From: Leptolyngbya sp. NIES-3755
GTDB lineage: Bacteria > Cyanobacteriota > Cyanobacteriia > Leptolyngbyales > Leptolyngbyaceae
Length of the DNA stretch: 64,000 nt
NCBI GenBank assembly: GCA_001548435.1
Contig: AP017310.1
Coordinates: 1-64,000 of the forward strand
Reading direction: 5' to 3'
Shown here one piece after another: positions 1 through 9,400 of the stretch (the stretch's first letter is position 1; each line of letters begins with the position of its first letter). The position numbers were made by a program, and so were the translations under genes. The notes beneath the pieces were generated by a model. That model was not told the DNA's origin. It saw only the letters and a list, made by a program, of their open reading frames with translations, and made no database searches.

Positions 1-3000
1 TTGAATCGGGGTCAGCGGCAGTGAACCCGTAACTAAATCTTGGTCAGCCATTGCATGAGAGGCAGTGCCAACGACGGTTGCTAATGCCTGGATGGTCTGA
101 TGTTGAAACAACTGCTTGGGAGTTAAGTGCAATCCGGCTTGATTTGCTTTTGCAATAATTTGCAGGCTGAGGATGGAATCTCCTCCCAATTCAAAAAAGT
201 TATCCTGTATACCGATCGTCTTGATCGCTAACACCTGCGACCAGATATCTGCAAGCTGCTGCTCAACAGGCGTTTGGGGAGCGATGTAACAAGTAGCTAA
301 CCTCGATGATCGAGCTACCTCTGGTGTAGGTAGAGCGTGGCGATCGATCTTGCCACTGGGAGTTAGCGGCATCTGTTCTAGCCAGACGAAGGCTGAAGGA
401 ATCATATACTCTGGCAATCGCTGTTTTAGCCAGTTTCGTACTGCCTGAATTGTAATTTCCTCGTGATTTCGGAGAACTCCATAAGCAACCAGATGCTTCT
501 GTTCGGTTGCTTCTTCCCGCGCCACTACCACTGCTTCCCGTACTTGAGGGTGCTGACTCAAAACCGCTTCAATTTCACCTAACTCAATCCGAAATCCCCG
601 AATTTTGACTTGGTAATCCGTCCGACCCAAAAAATCAATCGCTCCATCCGCCCTATAGCGAGCTAGATCACCTGTGCGATAAAGTCTTGCTCCCGGTACA
701 TCACTAAAAGGATGGGGAATAAATCGCTCTGCCGTGAGTTCCGGACGATTGAGATAGCCCCTTGCTAAACCCATTCCGCCGATGTATAGCTCACCGGGAA
801 CCCCAATCGGGACGGGCTGCAAGCATGAATCAAGCAAATGAATTTGCGTATTGGCAATGGGACGACCGATCGGAACCGTGAATTGTTCAGAATGACGATC
901 GCATTTCCAGTACGTTACATCGATCGCGGCTTCCGTCGGTCCATAGAGATTGTGTAAGTCGGCATTGAGTCGCTCAAAAAAGCGATTTTGTAACTCTACA
1001 GGTAAAGCTTCGCCGCTACAAAAAACTTGGCGAATGCAGCTACAAGCTTCTGGTAATCCTGGCTCCTCTAGAAAAACTTGAAGCATAGATGGAACGAAAT
1101 GCAGCACGGAGATATTCTGTTCTGCAATTAACCGGATGAGATAGGTACTGTCTCGCTGTCCCCCAGGTTGAGCCATAACCAGACAGGCACCCGTAGCAAG
1201 CGTCCAAAAGAATTCCCAGACCGATACATCAAAGCTGAAGGGCGTTTTTTGAAGAACGCGATCGCAGGGCGTTAACTGATAGGTTGCTTGCATCCAGCAG
1301 AGGCGATTATCAATCCCTTGATGGGTATTCATCACCCCTTTCGGTTTGCCTGTTGAGCCAGAGGTGTAAATCACATACGCCAAGTTCTCCAAGCTAACAA
1401 CAGGGTCAGGATTGGTGGAGCATTCCTGAGCAACCTGATCCCAATCGGTATCTAGACAAAGAATTTGCCCCTGAAACTCCGAGACGAGCGGCTTCAAATG
1501 CTGTTGAGTTAGTAAAATCGGGACTTGAGCATCTGCCATCACAAACGCTAATCGATCATACGGATAGTCTGGATCAAGCGGCACGTAAGCTCCACCCGCC
1601 TTGAGAACTGCTAGCAGCGCGATCAACATTTCTAGCGATCGCTCCAGACAAATTCCTACTCTCACCTCTGCTCTGACTCCCAATCGATTCAGGAAATGAG
1701 CCAGTTGATTGGCACGAGTATTTAATTCCTGATAGGAAAGAGATTGCCCTTCAAATACAACAGCGATCGCGTCGGGAGTTTTCTCGACTTGTCTTTCTAC
1801 CCGCTGATGCAAACAAAGCTGTGGATAAACAACCTGGGTTTGGTTCCATTCAATCAAGAGTTGTTGTTCTGCTGGGGTCAGCAACGGTAGCTGACTGAGG
1901 CGCTGCTGTGGATTGGTAACGATTCCTTCCAGCAACATTTTCAGATGTCCGATCAATCGCTCTATCGTATCGGGAGCAAACAAATCACAGTTATATTCCA
2001 GTCCGCCTAACAATCCCTGCTCAGTTTCACTAAAGAGAAGCGATAAATCAAACTTAGCAGTGCTACTCTCTGACGGTTGAGGAGTGATTGTTAGCTCTGG
2101 TAATACTAATGCAGTTGTTGGCACATTTTGTACCCCAAACATGACTTGAAACAGAGGAGCATGGCTTAATGTTCGCTCTAAATTGAGCGCTTCGATCAGT
2201 TGCTCAAATGGAAGATCCTGATGGGTGTAAGCCTGCAATGTCACCTCTCGTACCCGCGCCAGTAACTCATTGAATTGGGGATCGCCCGATAGATCCGTTC
2301 GCAGAACCAGTGTATTAACGAAGCAGCCAATCAGGGATTCCGTCACGCTTTGGGTGCGATTGGCGATCGGCGTACCAACCAGCATATCTGTCTGCTGAGT
2401 GTAGCGATACAGCAGCGTCGTGAAGGCTGCTAGCAGGGTCATGAATAGCGTGGTATTGTGCTGCTGACTTAGTTGCTTTAGCTTAGTAGTGAGAGAAGCC
2501 GAAAGTTGCAGCCAGCAGGTTTTTCCCCGAAAGGTTTGAACCGGAGGACGCGGATAATCTGTGGGCAGCGATAACAATGATGGTAAAGGGTGCAAATGCT
2601 CCTTCCAGTAGGATAGGTGCGCGTTCAGTCGATCGCCCTTGAGAGAGTCACGCTGCCAGTAAGCAAAATCAGCATATTGAATCGGGAGTTCTGGCAACGG
2701 AGAGGGATTGCCCTGAGAAAAAGCACGGTAAAGAATCACCAATTCACGCATCAATATCTGTGCTGACCACGCATCTGAGACGATGTGGTGAATTGTGCAT
2801 AAAATTACATGCTCAGTGGGTCGCAACCGTAGCAGTATGATTCGTAAAAGTGGAACCTGATTTAGATCAAATGGTTTTTGAGCCGCTTCGATCGTAAGTT
2901 GCTGAATTTCTGTTTGCTGTTGCGTAGTTGATTGTTCAGACAGATCCACTAGAGGGATTTTCAGAGTGACAATCGGATGAATCACCTGGAGCGGTTGCCC

Positions 3001-3327
3001 TTGATGCGCGACAAAACTGCTCCGCAGCACTTCGTGACGTTGCAGAATTTCATTCAAACTCTGCTCTAATGCTGGAACATTCAGACAACCCTGCAAGTGC
3101 AGAACTGTGGGAATATTGTAAACGGCATTCTCTGGCTCTAGCTGATTCAAAACCCACATGCGCTGCTGCGAAAAAGACAGCGGGTTCCCGACCTGTGCAG
3201 GGCGACGAGCCACGATCGATTGCTTGCCAGCATCTATCGGTTCACCGCGCAGACGCTTCTCAAGCAGGGCGCGTTTTGCGTCTGAAAGCTGCGATTTTCG
3301 AGTTGCGATCGAGTCGTTGTGCTGCAT
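1..3327 (-). CDS. NRPS, Ser-activating module (C-A-PCP and probable E), partial
   Basis: This is a nonribosomal peptide synthetase read from an ATG at 3327 and open to the left edge, so the C-terminus is missing. A condensation domain comes first, with an intact HHIVSDA active site near residue 182. An adenylation domain follows (TSGSTG near 658). Its nine selectivity residues read D-V-W-H-F-S-L-I-D, which fits serine in the Stachelhaus scheme. The carrier domain has the motif GGDSI near residue 1045, the form usually seen before epimerase domains. The last visible residues (TGSLPLTPIQ) look like the start of such a domain, so D-Ser is inferred. The gene starts 6 bases after the upstream synthetase, in the same frame, with an AGGTGAGG ribosome site overlapping that gene's stop. 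It is the last synthetase in the window, and at least one more module or gene must lie outside because no thioesterase is visible. Confidence 0.93.
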   Translation of the reverse strand, partial: MQHNDSIATRKSQLSDAKRALLEKRLRGEPIDAGKQSIVARRPAQVGNPLSFSQQRMWVLNQLEPENAVYNIPTVLHLQGCLNVPALEQSLNEILQRHEVLRSSFVAHQGQPLQVIHPIVTLKIPLVDLSEQSTTQQQTEIQQLTIEAAQKPFDLNQVPLLRIILLRLRPTEHVILCTIHHIVSDAWSAQILMRELVILYRAFSQGNPSPLPELPIQYADFAYWQRDSLKGDRLNAHLSYWKEHLHPLPSLLSLPTDYPRPPVQTFRGKTCWLQLSASLTTKLKQLSQQHNTTLFMTLLAAFTTLLYRYTQQTDMLVGTPIANRTQSVTESLIGCFVNTLVLRTDLSGDPQFNELLARVREVTLQAYTHQDLPFEQLIEALNLERTLSHAPLFQVMFGVQNVPTTALVLPELTITPQPSESSTAKFDLSLLFSETEQGLLGGLEYNCDLFAPDTIERLIGHLKMLLEGIVTNPQQRLSQLPLLTPAEQQLLIEWNQTQVVYPQLCLHQRVERQVEKTPDAIAVVFEGQSLSYQELNTRANQLAHFLNRLGVRAEVRVGICLERSLEMLIALLAVLKAGGAYVPLDPDYPYDRLAFVMADAQVPILLTQQHLKPLVSEFQGQILCLDTDWDQVAQECSTNPDPVVSLENLAYVIYTSGSTGKPKGVMNTHQGIDNRLCWMQATYQLTPCDRVLQKTPFSFDVSVWEFFWTLATGACLVMAQPGGQRDSTYLIRLIAEQNISVLHFVPSMLQVFLEEPGLPEACSCIRQVFCSGEALPVELQNRFFERLNADLHNLYGPTEAAIDVTYWKCDRHSEQFTVPIGRPIANTQIHLLDSCLQPVPIGVPGELYIGGMGLARGYLNRPELTAERFIPHPFSDVPGARLYRTGDLARYRADGAIDFLGRTDYQVKIRGFRIELGEIEAVLSQHPQVREAVVVAREEATEQKHLVAYGVLRNHEEITIQAVRNWLKQRLPEYMIPSAFVWLEQMPLTPSGKIDRHALPTPEVARSSRLATCYIAPQTPVEQQLADIWSQVLAIKTIGIQDNFFELGGDSILSLQIIAKANQAGLHLTPKQLFQHQTIQALATVVGTASHAMADQDLVTGSLPLTPIQ

Positions 3328-3333
3328 GATTTT

Positions 3334-6300
3334 CTACCTCACCTTTTGGACAAGTTCTTGCGCTTCTGTTTCGGTTAGTCCTTCAATCTCCGCCAGCAGG
3401 ATTGCCTCGATTTGTTCAGCAACCTCTGCAACCGTGTGCGCCTCGAATAGTTGCCTCAATGGGAGTTCCACCTGAAAGGTCTGGCGTAATCGAGCCAGTA
3501 CTTGAGTTGCCAATAGGGAATGTCCACCTAGCTCAAAGAAATTGTCGTAGATGCCAATCGTTTCCAGTCCCAGGATTTCTGACCAGATGGCGGCGATCGT
3601 CGCTTCAACCGAATTACGAGGCGCAACATAGGATTGAGTAGATCTGGATTTTTCGGGTGTAGGTAGCGCGTGACGATCGACTTTGCCGTTAATAGTTAGT
3701 GGCAGTGCTTTCAACTCCACAAAGGTAGCAGGAATCATATATTCCGGGAGCTTCTGCTTCAAGAATTGACGGAGTTCTAACACAGGAATCGAGATGGTAG
3801 ATTTCGGTACCACGTAAGCTGTCAGCACCAGATTTTTGGGATCATCTTCCCTCAACAGCACGACGGATTCTTTCACATCTGGATGGTGCAACAATGTCGC
3901 TTCAATTTCTCCCAACTCAATCCGAAATCCGTGTAGCTTCACTTGTTGGTCAACTCGCCCCAAAAATTCCAGGGTGCCATCAGGTAAGTATCGAACTAAA
4001 TCTCCAGTTTTGTAGAGTCGATGATTAAGCTGATGAGAAATGAACTTTTCAGCCGTTAGATCAGGACGATTCAAATACCCTCGCGCCAGTCCTGCACCCC
4101 CGATATAAAGTTCACCTGTGACTCCGATCGACACAGGATTTCCGTTACTATCTAGAACATAAAGTTGCGTGTTGTCGATCGCTCGTCCGATCGGTACTGT
4201 TTCAGAGATGCGCTCGGTTAAAGACTCTGGTTTAACCGCGTGAGTGAGTGCCCCTACTGTTGTTTCTGTCGGTCCATAATGATTAAAAATTTCACAGGTA
4301 GGCATCTGTTGCTGAATCTGCTCAATTAAGCTCCAACGGCAAACTTCTCCGCCCAAAATTAATCGCTGTCGGGGCAAAATTTTGCTTGAATCTGGACAAT
4401 CGAGTAAGGCTTGTAGATGGGAGGGAACAATTTTGAGACAGTCGATCGGGTGCTGGCTAAAATATTCAACCAGCGCTTGGGCATCACAGGTGCGCTCAGC
4501 CGCAATTATATGTAAACAGCCGCCGCTACAAAGACAGGGAAACAGCATCGTGTAACTGAGGTCGGCTGCCAGCGTGGACGCGATCGCATAGCTGGCGTTC
4601 GATGGAAAATCCAATCGTGCTGAAATGCTGTGCAGGTAGTTGAGAATCTGCCGATGTTCGATCGCCACCCCCTTGGGTTGCCCAGTTGAACCAGAGGTGT
4701 AAATGATGTAAGCAATGTTTGTCGGAACAATCGCAAGGTTGGAATTCTCAGAACTGGATTGAGCGATCGCTGCTCGATCGTGATCCAAGCAAATCACCTG
4801 AGACAGCGATTCAGGCAGGCGGTTCAATAGCGATCTCTGAGTGATGACGAGCGACACCTGAGCATCCTGCAAGCGAAACTCTAAGCCATCGGTTGGCAGT
4901 GCTGGATCTAGCGGCAAGTAAGCACTTCCCGCTTTCATGACTCCCAAGATTGCAATAATTAGATCCAGCGATCGCTCCAGATGGATGGCAATTGGAACAT
5001 CTGGCACAGCCCCGCATTGTTGCAAGTAATGAGCTAGTTGGTTAGCTTGATTGTTTAATTCTCGATAAGTGATCGAATGGTTCTCAAATACCAAAGCAAT
5101 GGCATCGGGAGTTCGTTTAACTTGCTGTTCAAATTCCTGAGGCAAACACTCGTTCAACGGATGATCAACTGCTGTGTTGTTCCATTGAACTAGCAGTTGA
5201 TTACGGTCTTCCGCGCTCAGAAGATTAAGTTGAGCGATCGGACATTCTGGTTGACTGGCACTGTTAAGTAAAGTCTGTAGCTGAGATGCGAGACACGCGA
5301 TCGCTTGAGTAGAAAACAAATTGGAATTGTACTGCAACTCGATAGTTAGATGACCTGATTGCGTAAAGCTGTTGAGTTTCAGATCGAAGCGATCGCTATA
5401 AACCTGCTGTCGGTCAATTTTCCAGAATAGTTCTGGCGTGGATTGTGGCAACTGTTCAAAAAACTCAAAGCTTAAGGGAAAAAATTCTTGATCTTTCAGT
5501 CCAGGGAAATCATCTTGCCACTCCTCCATTTCCTGCCAGGTTTGATGAATCTGACGCAACACTTCGCTGAATAACATTTCTTCTGTTAAACAACTCTTTA
5601 ATGGTAAAGACTGGCTCAATAAGCCAACAACAGTCTCTAACTCTTCGTACTGTTGATAGCTCCAAACAACTCCTGTCGTGATCTCTGTTTGTCCAGTAAG
5701 TCGCCTGATCAACACCTGCCAGCACGCTAGTAGAAAGAGAGCGATCGACACATCATATCGCTCTGCTGTCGCGTGAAGTTGAGCATTAATCGCAGGCGAG
5801 ATAGGAACAGAATGAACCTGTGGCTCAAAGGAAGTTATTCTAGGTGTTATTAATCCAAACGGCAACTGCATTGAAGTTGATGAGTCCCGTTGCCAGTAAG
5901 ATTCCGCAGTAGTGTTCTCTTGTAGGAGTTCATTCTGCCACTCCGAAAACTGTACATACTGCACCACTTCCTCTGGTGAAATTTGGTCAGTTGAGTTGTG
6001 CGTGTAAGCTTGAAATAAATCCTTCAGCAAATTTCGCAGACTTTTTGTATCTGCACAGAGCGCAGGCAATGTCAGAACTAACAAGAATTCCTGAGATGAC
6101 AGTGCGAGTAAGAGCGATCGCAATAATGGTAATTGCTCTAGACTATCAAACTCGCCTTGCTCTGCTGTAATGAACTGTTCGATTTGAGAGGCTTGGGTTT
6201 TAGAATCTTCACCGCTTAGATCGAGATGTCGCCAGATAACTGAAGCGACAGGATGAATAACTTGCAACGGTTGTTTCATCCCAGCCCGACGACCAAACGT

Positions 6301-6480
6301 AGTTCGTAAACTGTCATGGCGATTCATAACAGCTTGAAGAGCGGTGTGTAGGCGATCGACATCAATCTCCCTCAACCGAATCACACATTGAGCAACGTAG
6401 CGATCGCCAGATGCCTGTAGCGCCCATAATCGCTGTTGTTGAGGAGACAACTTATATCCTGTAATAATTGGGTCTTGCAT
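3334..6480 (-). CDS. NRPS, interface-like domain plus Asp-activating A-PCP
   Basis: This NRPS has 1048 residues. The N-terminal 430 residues belong to the condensation superfamily, but the catalytic HHxxxDG is replaced by LPALCAD near residue 142, so both histidines are gone and it should not form peptide bonds. The A domain (TSGSTG near 597) has the code D-L-T-K-I-G-H-V-G, which matches the aspartate signature. A carrier domain with GGHSLL follows near 985. The gene upstream ends in a fused TauD-type hydroxylase behind its own intact C domain. That pairing is the layout described for siderophore aspartyl beta-hydroxylases of the integrated type and their non-condensing interface domain. I infer that this module loads Asp, the interface domain docks the hydroxylase, and the preceding gene's third C domain makes the bond. 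It starts 17 bases after the gene upstream. Confidence 0.92.
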   Translation of the reverse strand: MQDPIITGYKLSPQQQRLWALQASGDRYVAQCVIRLREIDVDRLHTALQAVMNRHDSLRTTFGRRAGMKQPLQVIHPVASVIWRHLDLSGEDSKTQASQIEQFITAEQGEFDSLEQLPLLRSLLLALSSQEFLLVLTLPALCADTKSLRNLLKDLFQAYTHNSTDQISPEEVVQYVQFSEWQNELLQENTTAESYWQRDSSTSMQLPFGLITPRITSFEPQVHSVPISPAINAQLHATAERYDVSIALFLLACWQVLIRRLTGQTEITTGVVWSYQQYEELETVVGLLSQSLPLKSCLTEEMLFSEVLRQIHQTWQEMEEWQDDFPGLKDQEFFPLSFEFFEQLPQSTPELFWKIDRQQVYSDRFDLKLNSFTQSGHLTIELQYNSNLFSTQAIACLASQLQTLLNSASQPECPIAQLNLLSAEDRNQLLVQWNNTAVDHPLNECLPQEFEQQVKRTPDAIALVFENHSITYRELNNQANQLAHYLQQCGAVPDVPIAIHLERSLDLIIAILGVMKAGSAYLPLDPALPTDGLEFRLQDAQVSLVITQRSLLNRLPESLSQVICLDHDRAAIAQSSSENSNLAIVPTNIAYIIYTSGSTGQPKGVAIEHRQILNYLHSISARLDFPSNASYAIASTLAADLSYTMLFPCLCSGGCLHIIAAERTCDAQALVEYFSQHPIDCLKIVPSHLQALLDCPDSSKILPRQRLILGGEVCRWSLIEQIQQQMPTCEIFNHYGPTETTVGALTHAVKPESLTERISETVPIGRAIDNTQLYVLDSNGNPVSIGVTGELYIGGAGLARGYLNRPDLTAEKFISHQLNHRLYKTGDLVRYLPDGTLEFLGRVDQQVKLHGFRIELGEIEATLLHHPDVKESVVLLREDDPKNLVLTAYVVPKSTISIPVLELRQFLKQKLPEYMIPATFVELKALPLTINGKVDRHALPTPEKSRSTQSYVAPRNSVEATIAAIWSEILGLETIGIYDNFFELGGHSLLATQVLARLRQTFQVELPLRQLFEAHTVAEVAEQIEAILLAEIEGLTETEAQELVQKVR

Positions 6481-6497
6481 AGATGTATTTCTCTTGC

Positions 6498-9400
6498 TTA
6501 GGTTTGACCAGCGGATGGGAAGCGATCGACGTTCATTTCTCCCATTGCCACAACAATTTTGCGGAACCCAACATAAGGATTGCGCCCATGAGCAACCAGC
6601 AGATTATCCAGCATCAAAATGTCTCCTGATTGCCACGTAAACTGCTGCTTTAACTGTTGATAAAGTTCTTGAATTTCCGTTAAAACGGACACTTCAATTT
6701 CAGATCCATCGCCGTAATAAACCTGACGAGGTAAAGTTTCTGCACCAAATAAATCTAGCAGAGATGCCTGAACGGGTAGATCTAAAAACGACAGATGATG
6801 TAGTTGTAATTGATTGAAAAAGACCCACTCCTGAGTCTTCGGATGCTGGACGATCGCAGGTCGAATTTGACGAGTTCTTAAACCGTCATGGTTTAGCCAT
6901 TCAAACTCAATTCCTGCTTGGCGACAGTAGGCTTCAACAACCGTTCGATCGCGGGTGTGGAAGAAATCTTGCCAGCTTACATCTAATCCTTTTGTATAGT
7001 TGCGGACGTACATCAGTTGCTTCTCTAACAATCGATCGCGGACTGCTGGGCTGAGATGCTGATACATCTGCCGACAATCGACGATCGGGGTTTCTCCTCC
7101 TTGCTCAGCAGGCTGCACACAGTAAAACCAAATTTTCATCGGATAGCGATGCAGGTGAGAGCTTTCGTTGTGAAACAAAATCGATTTATCAGCAGGATAG
7201 GGAGTGGAGCCGTATACTTTTCCACTAATGCCTGCTCTGGGTAAATCGCCGTACTCTTCAAATAACTCTGGGCAAATTGCTTGAGCAACCTGCTCAAACG
7301 CCTGAGCCGATGGAACCTGAAATCCCCGAAATAGAATGCCTCCATGCTGCAATAGCTGCGTTTCAATCCAGGTACGATTTTCCCTTGCCCAATCTGCTAC
7401 GTCTAAAGACTCGATCGCGGGTTCTGCCACTAGCGGCAGCGGAGAATAAGATTGCAACACTCGCGTTTTAATCAGTTCTCCTTGCGACAGGCTGATCGCT
7501 TTCGGCGCGGTTTGCTTAAATCTCTTCAAGTTCTCTAGCTTTCGTTGTTTTTGAGCAATGGCTTTTTGCGCTTTTTCGGCATCGGTATACAGGGGCAAAT
7601 CGTCTACAGGTGTATCGGGTTGAGCCACAATACTGTTGAGCAAGGTTTCAAACTGTTGGGATAAAGTTGCGATCGTGTCTGGACGAAACAAATCTGTGCG
7701 GTAGTTCCAGGTGCCGACAGTTCCCTGATCCGTATCTTCCATAAACAATGCCAAATCGAATTTAGCGGCTCCTGTTTCAACCGCTAGAGGCGTTGCGGTT
7801 AATCCAGACAACTTTAGCGGCGGCATAGGAGCATTTTGCAAAACAAACAAAACCTGAAACAGGGGCGTGTGGCTGCGGCGATCGAGACGTAACGCATCCA
7901 CCAAGCGAGAAAATGGTAAATCCTGATGGGCATAGGCTTCGAGCGTCACCGTCCGCACCTGTCGCAGCAAGTTTCTAAAACTGGGATTTCCGGAAAGATT
8001 CGTTCGGATCACCAGCAAATTAACGAAGAAACCAATTAACGGCTCGACTTCAGCATGGTTGCGGTTTGCTACATCGGTGCCAATGACGATATCTTCTGCT
8101 CCGCTGTAACGATGAAGCAACGTTTGAAAAGCTGCCAGCAGCGTCATGAACAACGTTGCGTCTGCTTGACGACTCAAATTTTTTAGCGCTGTAGACAAAC
8201 TGGGCGGAAAGGTAAAAGTGGCGATCGCGCCTGGAGCAGTCGGAGTGGATTGGGGCGGATCGATCGGTAGCTTCAGTTGGGGCAGTCCAGCCAATTTCCG
8301 CTGCCAGTAGGACATCTGCCGCTGCATCACTTCTCCCTGCAACCATTGCCGCTGCCACAGGGCAAAATCGGCGTACTGAATGGGTAGGGCTGGCAGTGGA
8401 GCGGGATTTCCCGCAAGCAAGGCGTTGTAGCAAGCGGTCAATTCTTGCACCAGCACCCCCAGTGACCAGCCATCTGAAACAATATGGTGGAGGTTCAACA
8501 GCGCCACATGCTCAGACTCCGACAGTCGCAGCAGCGTACTCTGCATTAATGGACCTTGCGCTAGATCGAAGGGGAGACGAGCCGCTTCGATTATTAATTG
8601 CTGTAGCTCCAGATTTCGTTGTGTCGGCTCCAAGCTACTGAGATCAACAATGGAAACTTTTACTGTCTGTGTGGAAGCAATGACTTGAACAGGTTTGCCA
8701 TTGACGATCGCAAATGTGGTTCGCAAAATTTCATGGCGCTGCACAATCGTATTTAAGCTCTGCTCCAGGATGGCGACATTCAAGGAACCATTCAAGCGTA
8801 AAGCGATCGGCATATTATAAGCGAAATCGCCTGGTTGCAATTGCTCTAGAAACCACAGTCGCTCCTGAGCAAATGATAGCGGCAAATTGTTTCGTTGGAG
8901 AATGGGTTCGATCGGTGGGATAGAATACTCTGGAGTTGTTTGGATCTGCGATCGCACTTCCTCTGCTAGGGCTGCAATAGTGGGAGATTCAAACAGGCAA
9001 CGAAGCGGAAGTTCGACTTGAAACGATTCCCGAATGCGGGAGATCACCTGCGTAGCAAGCAGGGAGTGACCGCCGCGTTCAAAGAAATTGGCATCTATGC
9101 CAACCGACTCCACGCCAAGTACCTGCTGCCAGATCTCCGCGATCGTGGACTCGACGCGATCGCGGGGTGCCACAACAATCTCGGCTGCCTCGGATCGGAC
9201 AGGTTGTAGAGTTGCTAATGCCCGTCGATCGATTTTACGATTCGGAGTCAGGGGAAACGATTCCAGCACCCGGAATTCGCTGGGCACCATGTATTCTGGT
9301 AGCCTCGCTTTGAGAAATTCCCGTAAGGCGATCGCGGCGATCGCTGGATCATTTAGCACAACAAACGCCAAAAGGTGCGGATGAGCTTCTCCAGCAATCA

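Noticed and set aside
3327-3336. A second in-frame TAG followed by an ATG between the Asp and Ser synthetases.
   Set aside because: Unlike the DH split, it falls at a natural boundary after a complete carrier domain, with a good ribosome site, so it is an ordinary gene border.
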